Shown piece by piece: positions 16,159 through 23,638 of a stretch of DNA of 33,012 nt. The stretch comes from Cernens ardua (GTDB taxonomy: Bacteria > Pseudomonadota > Gammaproteobacteria > Pseudomonadales > Halomonadaceae): NCBI RefSeq assembly GCF_051251085.1, contig NZ_JBPCZH010000009.1, positions 1-33,012 on the forward strand. Direction: 5' to 3'. A model generated the notes under the pieces. The model was not told the DNA's origin and made no database searches. It worked only from the letters and a program-made list of their open reading frames with translations. The position numbers were made by a program, and so were the translations under genes. The first letter of the stretch is position 1, and each line of letters begins with the position of its first letter.

Positions 16159-16416
16159 TCAGCAGTGCTTTTTAACGAACGCCGCTGCGTCATCAAACGT
16201 CTCACGGGTAAACTTGTCCGCCGCAAGTTCAACGATGGAGCAGACATTGCTCAATGCTTTTTCAATACCGGCATTGATCTTTTCCTGTACCTGCTCTTCG
16301 GTGTAGCCCATTAGGGTCGCGCTATCCTCCGGAGTGGCGACTGCTTCATGCTGCTCGCCAGAGTCATGGCTTTCTTCTTGCGCATTCTGCGCATTGGCAT
16401 TGGCTTGTTCTTCCAT
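16159..16416 (-). CDS. Unknown acidic 85-residue protein between M and L
   Basis: The ATG at 16416 has AGGAG seven bases upstream; an in-frame ATG at 16458 lacks one. The protein starts MEEQANANAQNAQEESHDSG, a charged, probably disordered first half, followed by a more ordered second half (YTEEQVQEKINAGIEKALSN, then a KFTRETFDDAAAFVKKHC end). P2 has no gene between M and L as I recall. It is flanked by gaps of 136 and 59 bases, so it looks like an inserted gene within the capsid operon. A head decoration or accessory role is possible from position only; I do not recognise the family. Confidence 0.75.
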   Translation of the reverse strand: MEEQANANAQNAQEESHDSGEQHEAVATPEDSATLMGYTEEQVQEKINAGIEKALSNVCSIVELAADKFTRETFDDAAAFVKKHC

Positions 16417-16552
16417 GGTGTGTCTCCTGAATCGACTGAAAATCGTGTGCATTGTCATATCGCCTATAAGTGGACGGGTGGTTCATCGTTGGCATGCAAG
16501 CTGTTTCGCTTCGTTGCGTCCGATGAGGCCCGTCCGTCGCGGGGCGACTCGG

Positions 16553-17203
16553 TTAATCAGACTGTTGTCTGCGTTGTTTATCGGCCTTGGCCATGAGCTG
16601 CTTGCAGCCGGATTTCGGATTAAATGCCAGCGCCTGTGTGAAATGTCCGTAAGCAGTGCCAGGTTCATCATCAGCAAGGGCAACAACCCCCAGTGCTTTC
16701 TCCAGCTTGGCGCGCACGGGGTCCACGATGCTCTGTTGCGCCATCATGGAGTGGAGACGTTCAAGCATTGGCCGAGCTGATACATCAATGTCGCCATTGA
16801 TGTCAGTCAGCTTTTCGATAGTGTCTTCCGTGATGAACTCGGCAATCGTGCGTTGATGAGCATCGGGGCTTTCGAGCTGATGGCGTAACGCGTACTGCGC
16901 CATGTCGAGTGCCTTGTCGATATCCCCGGCATCGAGCGTCCAAACGATTAGTGTCGAAAAGAGTGAATCCGGCTCGCCGCTGTCATGCGCCATGACGCTC
17001 TCGATATACGAGGCGTATTTCGGCAGTAACAGTCGCTTGGCATCCTCTTTTTCCTTCACTGAGCGGATGGCTTTCAGCAGGCGCTTGTCGTTGAAAAACT
17101 GTTCATGCATTTCATCCAGTACGCCGCCATAGTCATGGCTTTTTCGGGTAGCGCTTTGCGCTACCTCGAATTTAAGCCGGTGTGCTCTGGCCGGTGTCAT
17201 CAT
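16553..17203 (-). CDS. M: Terminase small subunit gpM
   Basis: This 216-residue protein matches P2 gpM, the small terminase subunit, which binds and cuts cos DNA together with gpP. It starts MMTPARAHRLKFEVAQSATR and has the family blocks LLPKYASYIESV, LIVWTLDAGDIDKALDMAQY and a C-terminal AYGHFTQALAFNPKSGCKQL. It is slightly shorter than P2 gpM (247). GGAGG stands just before the double ATG, which overlaps the N stop by four bases. Confidence 0.95.
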   Translation of the reverse strand: MMTPARAHRLKFEVAQSATRKSHDYGGVLDEMHEQFFNDKRLLKAIRSVKEKEDAKRLLLPKYASYIESVMAHDSGEPDSLFSTLIVWTLDAGDIDKALDMAQYALRHQLESPDAHQRTIAEFITEDTIEKLTDINGDIDVSARPMLERLHSMMAQQSIVDPVRAKLEKALGVVALADDEPGTAYGHFTQALAFNPKSGCKQLMAKADKQRRQQSD

Positions 17204-18345
17204 TTCCCTCCGGTATTACCACTGGTGTCCGTACCGTTGGTATTTCCGGGTGTTGCCCCCGTTGTTCCCGAAGCTGCCGGTGTCGACGTATCACCGTCTT
17301 CTGCCTGCGTTGCAGCGATCCCTTGCTGTGCCAGACTGGATGACCCAGATGCTTGATCACCTTTCAACGTGATGCCTTCAATCAGACATGCCTTACCATA
17401 CTGCTCGATCACATAGGCATCGTTGGAGGAGTCGAAATACTCGACAGCAGAGCGGCGCGGGTTATCGATAACAAAGCTTCGGCGTGCGCCTTTCTGGTAA
17501 TAAAGCGATAGGTTGTTGAGACTGGTGATCAGTGCTGTCCCATCGGGCATGAAGGGCACCTGAACAGCAGGTAATCCACCCATACGTTTCTGACTCATAA
17601 TCAAATCGACGGCGACACGGTCGCGCGGCTCTTCGTAGTTGTTGATCAAGGGGAAGTACTTGTCTGCCATCAGGCCACGCCCCACGATGACGACCAGTGT
17701 TGGGTCGTCACGGAACCATGGATCAATCAGCTCGTTGGTGGCGTCATAAATGAGTGCATCCAGTGTCTTGTACCCGGTGCTCCCTCCGACGGTCACGTTA
17801 CTCAGGACGCGCTCGGGTGCGTTATTCCGAACCTGCTGCAGCCAGCCAACATTCAAGTCCTGCAACAACCCATTTTTGCTGCGATCAGACTGTAAGGCTG
17901 CCGAGGTACCGTTCCAGCCAATCATGATGCGATCCAGTGCTTCGCGCTGGATGACCGACTGGCGGACAAGCCGCTGGAAGTTTCCTTGCAGCGCCCAAGC
18001 ATCCAGCGTGTTCCATGAAATACGGGTGTCAAAGTCTGTGGGAACACACTCATACAGATTGCCGATCAGATCGGTCATGTCGGTAGTGACACGCTCACTT
18101 TGTGAGGTATCCGTGCGGCTGGCGATCGTACCGGAAATACCCACTCCGACCTTTTGTCCCTTTTGCGCAACAACCGGCAGCATATTGATCCGTTTCAGGA
18201 AGGCGCTGGACTCCTGAATTTTTTGCTCTAGTTTCTGCTGTATTGCAGGAGATACCGAGTAGCTCTCGCTAATGCTGGATACCCCGTTGAGCCGCGCCTG
18301 ATCGGCAGAAAACTTTTTAAATTGTTCGCGTGTAATCTGTTCCAT
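17200..18345 (-). CDS. N: Major capsid protein gpN
   Basis: This 381-residue protein is the P2-type HK97-fold capsid protein. Clear blocks are FLKRINMLPVVAQKGQKVGV, TDFDTRISWNTLDAWA, MIGWNGTSAA and SQKRMGGLPAVQVPFMPDG. In P2 the first 31 residues are removed by gpO during maturation, and a similar N-terminal segment is present here. The last 49 residues or so are a low-complexity Thr/Gly/Ala/Ser tail (for example GTTGATPGNTNGTDTSGN) beyond the P2 length of 357. AAGGG precedes the ATG by eight bases. Confidence 0.96.
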   Translation of the reverse strand: MEQITREQFKKFSADQARLNGVSSISESYSVSPAIQQKLEQKIQESSAFLKRINMLPVVAQKGQKVGVGISGTIASRTDTSQSERVTTDMTDLIGNLYECVPTDFDTRISWNTLDAWALQGNFQRLVRQSVIQREALDRIMIGWNGTSAALQSDRSKNGLLQDLNVGWLQQVRNNAPERVLSNVTVGGSTGYKTLDALIYDATNELIDPWFRDDPTLVVIVGRGLMADKYFPLINNYEEPRDRVAVDLIMSQKRMGGLPAVQVPFMPDGTALITSLNNLSLYYQKGARRSFVIDNPRRSAVEYFDSSNDAYVIEQYGKACLIEGITLKGDQASGSSSLAQQGIAATQAEDGDTSTPAASGTTGATPGNTNGTDTSGNTGGK

Positions 18346-18392
18346 TGAATGAACCCTTAAGATGAATGCGTGTGATGCCGAGTGCCCGGTGA

Positions 18393-19232
18393 TTAATAAT
18401 CGACGGTGTCTTCTTCGGGCTTGGGTTGGCCCGTAGCCAGTTGTCGGCTGAATTGTGTCGCCGGGGTGTTATCGAGCTTTTCGAGCAGTGCCCGCACTTC
18501 ACCCATCCCCTTGGAGAGGGTCAGTACTTCCGCCTTGATCAGGGTGAATTCATCGCTGGAGGCTGCCTTGTCCAGTTTGGCCTGTAGCTCTGCATTGCTC
18601 TGCGCCAGCACTTCCAGCGCTTCCCGGATTTCCGCATTTTCCTGTGCGTACTTTTGTGTCTGTTTTTGCGTGCCCAGGAGGATATTTTTCACCTTGTCCA
18701 GCACGCTAGTAGATTCAGGCTTATGCACGTCTTCACTGGCAAACGCGGTCGATAGTTCCACCAGTTCAGAGTGCAGGTTGTCCGGTTTTTTCTTCAGATA
18801 GACCAGTGGCTTGTCTTCATCCCGAAGGCCTGCCGAAAACTTGAGCATTTGTGTGCCGATGGAGGCTGGGCTATCGGTTGCAGCCAGACCAATCAGATAG
18901 GCTTTACCTGAACCTCGGAAGTTGGTGTCAATCTCACAGGACGTGAAGATTTTTTGACGATCCTTGCTTAGCTTTTTGAGCGTTGACGTCGGATCAATGG
19001 TGGCGATCAGGGTTTTATTCCCTGCGGAGTCGGTTCCTGTTGAGAGCGCAGTGACATCTCCCAGTGCGGAAAATGGACCTTCTGGCGTCATCCCACGAAT
19101 GTGCTCGCAATTTACCCGTGCGGCGTAAACGTTTGGGTTGTAATCCGCTGCCATCTGATCGATCCACTCGGGCTGGATTTCGCGCCCATCCGTGGTCGCC
19201 CCTGCTGTCGCCACTACAAACTGTTTACTCAT
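18393..19232 (-). CDS. O: Capsid scaffold and maturation protease gpO
   Basis: This 279-residue protein matches P2 gpO, a serine protease with a C-terminal scaffolding part. I take the ATG at 19232 (MSKQFVVATAGATTDGREIQ), which has AGGAGAAGG upstream; a longer frame to 19349 has no support and would cover the activator site. The N-terminal protease part includes VNCEHIRGM (catalytic His candidate) and LAATDSPASIGTQMLKFSA (catalytic Ser candidate in TDSPAS). The C-terminal part, from about residue 180, is coiled-coil-like and Glu/Leu-rich (EVLAQSNAELQAKLDKAASS), as in the scaffold domain. Confidence 0.95.
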   Translation of the reverse strand: MSKQFVVATAGATTDGREIQPEWIDQMAADYNPNVYAARVNCEHIRGMTPEGPFSALGDVTALSTGTDSAGNKTLIATIDPTSTLKKLSKDRQKIFTSCEIDTNFRGSGKAYLIGLAATDSPASIGTQMLKFSAGLRDEDKPLVYLKKKPDNLHSELVELSTAFASEDVHKPESTSVLDKVKNILLGTQKQTQKYAQENAEIREALEVLAQSNAELQAKLDKAASSDEFTLIKAEVLTLSKGMGEVRALLEKLDNTPATQFSRQLATGQPKPEEDTVDY

Positions 19233-19321
19233 TGATCGCCTTCTCCTGGCCCTGTTTGAACGGTATTGGCTCCTAGTGGCTGACAGGGTGGCGATCATTG
19301 ACACAATGGGCGAGTGATTCA

Positions 19322-19345
19322 CTGTGTAAGAGTTATGTGTCACAG
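19322..19345. promoter_or_regulatory. Putative late activator site between divergent O and P
   Basis: On the minus strand this is TGT-N14-ACA with CTTACACAG, as at the FI and V sites. Here the site is also a clean inverted repeat, CTGTG-N14-CACAG, so it could serve both directions. With a -55 centre, the O message would begin near 19278 and the P message near 19388, only a few bases before the P ATG at 19391. TAGTTA at 19375-19380 could be the P -10. Confidence 0.68.
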
Positions 19346-19390
19346 ACAAAGGCGGGCGAATGCCGGGCAGGCGTTAGTTACGCTGGCGGC

Positions 19391-21166
19391 ATGAAAACAT
19401 CGACTCCTGTTACTCCGTTAACTACGCCACCCCGCTCACAGGCCAAGCTTCTTTATTGGCAGGGCTGGAAAGTGGCTGATATTGCGACTCACCTCAATGT
19501 GTCGTCCGATTCCATTTATTCGTGGAAAACGCGTGATAAATGGGATGACTCCACCCCGGCTGATCGCATCGATGCGGCGCTTGAAGCGCGTATCTGTCAG
19601 CTGATTGCGAAAGAGTCCAAGTCAAACGCCGATTACAAAGAAATGGACGCCCTTGGGCGTCAGTTCCATAAATTCACCGGGGGATCGGGTGGCAAGGAGA
19701 TTGCCGCAAGTGGGGAGGGATCGCGCGGCACCGGTGAACGTCCTCGAAAGGCCAAACTGTCTAAAAACGAGATAGGCGATGATGGGCTCATTGCTCTACA
19801 GGACGCCTTTCACGATTCGCTCTTTGACTATCAGCGGGAGTGGTACCGTGCGGGTAATAACGAGTTCATCCGCAACATACTGAAAAGCCGACGTATTGGG
19901 GCGACGTGGTACTTTGCTCGCGAAGCCATTCTCGATGCCTATGAGACGGGCAAAAACAAGATATTTCTGTCAGCATCGAAACGCCAGGCGCTCACTTTCC
20001 GCCATGATATGGCAGCCTTCGTAAAAGAGGCGACTGGCGTCATTCTTAAAGGCGCTGAGGAAATACACCTGCCCAATGGAGCGGTTCTTCAGTTCCTTGG
20101 AACCAATACTGCAACGGCACAAGGCTATGGCGGTGACTTGTTTGTTGATGAATATTTCTGGATCAAGAAGTTTGCCGAGTTTCAGCGCGTTGTATCTGGT
20201 ATGGCGGCGCACAAACAGTACCGTGAAACGTATATCTCAACACCTTCCACCGTCACCGCCGAAGCCTATGGCTTTTGGAATGGCGATGATTTCAATGCAC
20301 GGCGAGCAAAGAAAGACCGCGCCCTTTTCGATGTTAGCCATCGTGCATTAAAAGATGGCCAGCGAGGCCCTGATTTACAGTGGCGTCAGATTGTGACTAT
20401 CCACGATGCGCTGGAACGGGGGTGTGATCTCTTCGATCTTGAACGCCTGAAAATGCGCTACTCCGATGAAGCATTCGCAAATTTGTTCGAATGCCAGTTC
20501 ATGGATGATTCGCAATCGGCATTCCCGCTCTCACTGATGATGCAGTGTCTGGTCGATAGTTACGAGGCATGGTCAGACGTTAAACCGTGGGCACAGCGGC
20601 CTTATGCCAATCGCCCAGTGTGGATTGGATATGATCCCGCGGGTGATGGCGTATTTAGTGACGGTGCAGGTCTTGTCGTGATTGCCCCGGCGCGCAGTAA
20701 GCGTGAGCCGCATCGCATTATCGAATCCCATCGCTTGAATGGCAGTGACTACGAGACACAAGCCAATTTCATTCAATCCATGACCGAACGTTACAACGTT
20801 GCGCATATAGGTATTGATACCAACGGGATGGGGGAATCTGTCGCTCAGCTCGTTGAAAAATTTTTCCCCGACGTCTCCCGCATTCTCTACTCGCCTGAAA
20901 ACAAAACAGCCATGGTTCGTCAGGCCCAGCACATTATCAAGCAGGGGCGCTTACAGCTCGATTCTGGCGATCAGGGTATTGTCTTGGCTTTCAAGGCCAT
21001 TGCACCGACGGTTACCAACGGTGGACGTCTTACTTACAAGGCTACGCGCTCAAGTGAGCATGGCCATGCGGATCTGGCTTGGGCCACGCTACATGCCCTT
21101 CAATTTGAACCGCTCGACGGCCCTGATGAAGGGAATCGTCGTAGCACACTGGAGTTTTTCGACTGA
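19391..21166 (+). CDS. P: Terminase large subunit gpP
   Basis: This 591-residue ATPase/nuclease packages DNA. P2 gpP has 590 residues and begins at the same place relative to the HTH block QAKLLYWQGWKVADIATHLN, so I take the ATG at 19391; an upstream in-frame ATG at 19298 would run through the activator site. The N-terminal HTH (about residues 24-50) is followed by a Walker A-like SRRIGATW (about 166-173), Walker B LFVDEYFW (about 250-257) and a nuclease region with VWIGYDPAGDG and HIGIDTNGMGE. There is no good Shine-Dalgarno. The stop overlaps the Q start by one base. Confidence 0.96.
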   Translation: MKTSTPVTPLTTPPRSQAKLLYWQGWKVADIATHLNVSSDSIYSWKTRDKWDDSTPADRIDAALEARICQLIAKESKSNADYKEMDALGRQFHKFTGGSGGKEIAASGEGSRGTGERPRKAKLSKNEIGDDGLIALQDAFHDSLFDYQREWYRAGNNEFIRNILKSRRIGATWYFAREAILDAYETGKNKIFLSASKRQALTFRHDMAAFVKEATGVILKGAEEIHLPNGAVLQFLGTNTATAQGYGGDLFVDEYFWIKKFAEFQRVVSGMAAHKQYRETYISTPSTVTAEAYGFWNGDDFNARRAKKDRALFDVSHRALKDGQRGPDLQWRQIVTIHDALERGCDLFDLERLKMRYSDEAFANLFECQFMDDSQSAFPLSLMMQCLVDSYEAWSDVKPWAQRPYANRPVWIGYDPAGDGVFSDGAGLVVIAPARSKREPHRIIESHRLNGSDYETQANFIQSMTERYNVAHIGIDTNGMGESVAQLVEKFFPDVSRILYSPENKTAMVRQAQHIIKQGRLQLDSGDQGIVLAFKAIAPTVTNGGRLTYKATRSSEHGHADLAWATLHALQFEPLDGPDEGNRRSTLEFFD

Positions 21167-22197
21167 TGAGTACAGAGACAGCAAGCACGAACGGTGCGCA
21201 GATCAAGAGTTTTACCTTTGGTGAGCCCGTCCCTGTGCTCAATGCGTATGATGTGGTTTATACCGGTATCTTGTCGATGGGTGATACCTACTTCGAACTC
21301 CCCGTCGATTTCTTTGCCTTGTCGCGTCTCTATAGAGCCACCCCGCATCATGGGTCGGCCCTGCAGATCAAACGTAACCTATTGAAGAAATATTTCATCC
21401 CGCACCCTCTCCTGTCTCGCCAACAGTTTGAGGCTCTCGTACAGGATTTTCTGATCTTCGGTAACTGCTACCTGGAGACGACGCGATCCAAACTGGGCTC
21501 CATTTTGTCCATTAATCCTGCACCTGCCCGGTACGTGCGACGCGGGGCAGATCTAGTAACCTACTACTGGCTCAATCCGCTCATGATGGACCCAATCCCG
21601 TTTCCAGCGGGGAGTGTTGCACACCTGATGCAGCCCGACATCGATCAGGAGGTTTACGGTGTCCCGGATTACATGGGTATTTTGCAGTCAGTCATGCTTA
21701 ATGAGGCGGCGACCCTGTTTCGACGTCGGTATTATGAGAATGGCTCACATGCCGGGTTTATTCTGTACGTGACAGGGGAAGAGCAAAACACCGAGGATAT
21801 TGACGCTATCCGTCAAGCGTTACGCGATTCAAAAGGGGTGGGGAATTTCCGGAACCTGTTCCTGCATGTTCCGAAGGGTCAAAAGGATGGCGTACAGCTT
21901 ATTCCGGTAAGTGACGTGAAGGCATCGGATGATTTTGCGGCACTCAAGGGGACAAGCCGTGATGATCAGCTGGCTGGCCACCGCGTACCTCCACAACTCC
22001 TGGGTATTGTTCCGACGAACAATGGCGGCTTTGGCAGTATTTCAGTCGCGGCGCAGGTATTCATTGAGAACGAGATTGCACCGATCATGGAGTCGCTTAC
22101 AGAGCTGAATACCATGATTGGCGAAGAGGTAATCCGTTTTCTGCCATTGCCGACACCTCAACCAACACCGCCTTCACCGCAGCCGGCGGCTTCCTGA
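21166..22197 (+). CDS. Q: Portal protein gpQ
   Basis: This 343-residue protein is the P2-type portal that forms the dodecameric DNA channel at one capsid vertex. Family blocks are YYWLNPLM-like (DLVTYYWLNPLMMDPIPFPA), RRRYYENGSHAGFILYVTG, and DQLAGHRVPPQLLGIVPTNN. The length equals P2 gpQ (344). The ATG shares one base with the P stop. The C-terminus is proline-rich (LPTPQPTPPSPQPAAS). A strong terminator follows within six bases. Confidence 0.97.
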   Translation: MSTETASTNGAQIKSFTFGEPVPVLNAYDVVYTGILSMGDTYFELPVDFFALSRLYRATPHHGSALQIKRNLLKKYFIPHPLLSRQQFEALVQDFLIFGNCYLETTRSKLGSILSINPAPARYVRRGADLVTYYWLNPLMMDPIPFPAGSVAHLMQPDIDQEVYGVPDYMGILQSVMLNEAATLFRRRYYENGSHAGFILYVTGEEQNTEDIDAIRQALRDSKGVGNFRNLFLHVPKGQKDGVQLIPVSDVKASDDFAALKGTSRDDQLAGHRVPPQLLGIVPTNNGGFGSISVAAQVFIENEIAPIMESLTELNTMIGEEVIRFLPLPTPQPTPPSPQPAAS

Positions 22198-22202
22198 TAT
22201 GC

Positions 22203-22229
22203 AAAGACCGCCTCAACTAGGCGGTCTTT
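22203..22229. terminator. Bidirectional terminator after Q
   Basis: A perfect 10-bp stem AAAGACCGCC / GGCGGTCTTT with a seven-base loop lies between the convergent portal gene and the antitoxin gene. TTT ends the stem in each direction. Confidence 0.9.
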
Positions 22230-22230
22230 C

Positions 22231-22560
22231 TCAATACACCAGCTGCCCCGGATCTATACCTAGAGCTTTCGCAACTTTTTTCAATGTTTCGTTTCTGGGG
22301 TTATCTGTCTTTTCTATTGCCGAGAAATTGGCCTGTGACATCCCCAAGCGTTCTGCCACTTCCTTTTGTGTCAGCTTCAGGTATTTCCTCCATGCTGCAA
22401 TAGGTGTTATGTCGTTTAGCACCTCCAGCTCCATTACTTCTTGAGGGATCGTCTTTTCCTCTTTATTCAGCATCCCAATATACTCATCGTACGGCATGAG
22501 AACATAGAGAGGATTGCCTGCCTGATCGTTCAGTATTTGCGTTTCAATAGGTGTGTTCAT
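22231..22560 (-). CDS. Antitoxin with Phd-like N-terminus and Xre HTH
   Basis: This 109-residue protein starts at the ATG at 22560 (MNTPIETQILNDQAGNPLYV; AGAGG twelve bases upstream). The longer frame to 22581 begins with TTG and was not chosen. The N-terminal half has the Phd/YefM-like segment PLYVLMPYDEYIGML. The C-terminal half is a Cro/Xre HTH (LKLTQKEVAERLGMSQANFS, then AIEKTDNPRNETLKKVAKAL). It overlaps the toxin stop by 17 bases. It would neutralise the toxin and repress the shared promoter. In this toxin-first order it resembles HigBA-type modules. Confidence 0.88.
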   Translation of the reverse strand: MNTPIETQILNDQAGNPLYVLMPYDEYIGMLNKEEKTIPQEVMELEVLNDITPIAAWRKYLKLTQKEVAERLGMSQANFSAIEKTDNPRNETLKKVAKALGIDPGQLVY

Positions 22561-22804
22561 CGCGCTTTTTAACCTCTTCAATGTTGACGATTTCTACCGC
22601 GCCATTCCAGTTGAATAAAATTCGATAATCGCCGACTCGTAACCGATACCCATATTTGTGGTTTTTCAATGCCTTTACATTTCGTGTCGCCGGCATGTCT
22701 TGCAACGCATGTGATGCCAGGATGATTTTTTTCCTTTTATCGGAGGCTATTTTTTTAACCTGTTTGGCCGCTTTCTGGCTCCACTTAACCTCATTGCTCA
22801 TCAT
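22544..22804 (-). CDS. RelE/ParE-family toxin
   Basis: This 86-residue basic protein is of the RelE/ParE/HigB fold. It starts MMSNEVKWSQKAAKQVKKIA and has the typical pattern KALKNHKYGYRLRVGDYRIL followed by FNW and a final strand VEIVNIEEVKKRDEHTY. The conserved RVGDYRI motif and C-terminal basic/Tyr residues fit a ribosome-dependent RNase, although a gyrase poison of the ParE type cannot be excluded. AGGGA precedes the ATG by five bases. A very good promoter lies upstream at 22831-22858. The pair probably secures plasmid retention, or acts in defence. Confidence 0.88.
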   Translation of the reverse strand: MMSNEVKWSQKAAKQVKKIASDKRKKIILASHALQDMPATRNVKALKNHKYGYRLRVGDYRILFNWNGAVEIVNIEEVKKRDEHTY

Positions 22805-22830
22805 ACGTTCCCTGTCACATATTTATACAT

Positions 22831-22858
22831 ATTATACTATATTTTTTATTTTTATCAA
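22831..22858 (-). promoter_or_regulatory. Promoter of the toxin-antitoxin operon
   Basis: On the minus strand TTGATA (22858-22853), a 16-base spacer, and a perfect TATAAT (22836-22831). The stretch just after it holds short ACATATT repeats near the expected start, which could be the operator bound by the HTH antitoxin. Confidence 0.75.
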
Positions 22859-23011
22859 TAAAACACGATTTATTTTATCCCTCATTTTCCCTCTTATAAT
22901 CCCGTCCATTAAGCGCGATCCAGACCCGCTACCGCTGTACCACCCTCTTGTTTTTTCCACGCTGATGGACCTCTCAACTGCCGCAGCGTGCGCGAATTTT
23001 TTGCCCGTTTT

Positions 23012-23031
23012 GCGCAGTTGCCCCCCGCGCC
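23012..23031 (-). other. Candidate cos site
   Basis: On the minus strand the sequence reads GGCGCGGGGGGCAACTGCGC. P2 cohesive ends, as I recall, begin GGCGAGGCGGGGAAAGCAC and continue into TGCGC. The match in GGCG.GG.GGG..A...TGCGC, and the orientation towards the 3' end of Q, both agree with P2. The exact nicks cannot be placed from sequence alone. Confidence 0.55.
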
Positions 23032-23123
23032 TGCGTTTTCCGCACCCCCCATTTTTTCGTGCACGCGATTTTTTTGCGCAACGCAGCGCTCGCGCGGCCT
23101 TCGACGCGATTTTTTGAAAAAAA

Positions 23124-23153
23124 TTTCCGTGCAAAATCGTGCATTTCCGTGCA
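23124..23153 (+). repeat. Tandem 10-bp repeats near cos
   Basis: Three consecutive decamers: TTTCCGTGCA, AAATCGTGCA, TTTCCGTGCA. A fourth CGTGCA is at 23058-23063. The 10-bp phase puts each copy on the same face of the helix, so a bound protein is likely: either terminase small subunit next to cos, or a regulator of the gene at 23194. Confidence 0.65.
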
Positions 23154-23193
23154 ATTTTAGACGCAAGCCTTTTCAGCGCTTTTGGAGGTATTA

Positions 23194-23514
23194 ATGAAAC
23201 AATTTTCGTCTCGCGTAGATTCTATTTTGAATGGTCAGTTTTCCGACCCGACTCTCCGTGCCATTTTGAGGCGATTCACTCAGCGCACTGATGTTGTTCT
23301 TTTTGAGCGTGAAGATTTCAAAGAACGTGACTACTGGATACTTAAAGGTCAGCTTGATCTCGTGAGGTATTCACTTCTTGCACCGTCAGCTTCAGAGTTT
23401 TATATCTCTACTGCCGATGGTTATCGTGTAGGTACTTACCTAATTCGCTATCTTCTGGACGAAATGTCGGCAGCAATTGAAAGCAAGTGGCATCGCATTC
23501 ACGATCAGGACTAA
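23194..23514 (+). CDS. Unknown 106-residue protein upstream of the resolvase
   Basis: The ATG at 23194 has GGAGG five to six bases upstream, which is strong support for this start; a further in-frame ATG at 23182 lacks one. The protein begins MKQFSSRVDSILNGQFSDPT and has mixed charge with no membrane segment or motif I recognise. It stands alone between the cos region and the res site of the resolvase. Codon use is more AT-rich than in the virion genes and similar to that of the plasmid block. A plasmid maintenance role is possible, but this is inferred from position only. Confidence 0.8.
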   Translation: MKQFSSRVDSILNGQFSDPTLRAILRRFTQRTDVVLFEREDFKERDYWILKGQLDLVRYSLLAPSASEFYISTADGYRVGTYLIRYLLDEMSAAIESKWHRIHDQD

Positions 23515-23545
23515 CCTTTTCACTATGTATCCGAAACCGTTCGTT

Positions 23546-23630
23546 TTCGTACATATTCATCTACCAATGTACGAATATATGGTATTTTAATTTCGTACCA
23601 ATTTTATTTTTATAACACCGTTTTCGTACA
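23546..23630. other. Putative res site of the serine resolvase
   Basis: A perfect inverted repeat TTCGTACAT (23546-23554), 12-base spacer, ATGTACGAA (23567-23575) makes a 30-bp crossover-like site. Two more copies of TTCGTAC follow in direct orientation at 23592-23598 and 23623-23629. Several binding sites directly before the resolvase ATG is the layout of Tn3-type res sites, where the resolvase also represses its own gene. Confidence 0.7.
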
Positions 23631-23638
23631 GGCTCATC

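Larger units (their letters stand above)
22859..23193. other. Non-coding GC-skewed stretch, packaging region
   Basis: About 335 bases with no credible gene. Frames open here are low complexity (Arg/Lys- or Pro/Phe-rich) and lack ribosome binding sites. It contains runs of T and C, three copies of a CGCGA(A)TTTTTTG-type element (22991-23003, 23064-23076, 23105-23116), a tandem decamer array at 23124-23153, and a probable cos site at 23012-23031. In P2 the region past the Q stop is cos, so the position fits. Confidence 0.6.

Noticed and set aside
16459..16552. Hammerhead ribozyme between M and orf85 (partial CTGATTA / GAAAC resemblance on the minus strand)
   Set aside because: The CUGAnGA core is not intact and the needed stems do not form; only chance similarity.
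19298..19390. Longer gpP from the ATG at 19298
   Set aside because: It would cover the activator site and the start of O in the other direction, and P2 gpP begins at the later Met by alignment of the HTH block.
22656..23134. Open frames on both strands over the region after the toxin gene (153, 100 and 85 residues)
   Set aside because: They are low complexity (Arg/Lys or Pro/Phe/Ala runs), overlap each other and the toxin promoter, and lack ribosome binding sites; the stretch looks like a cos region.
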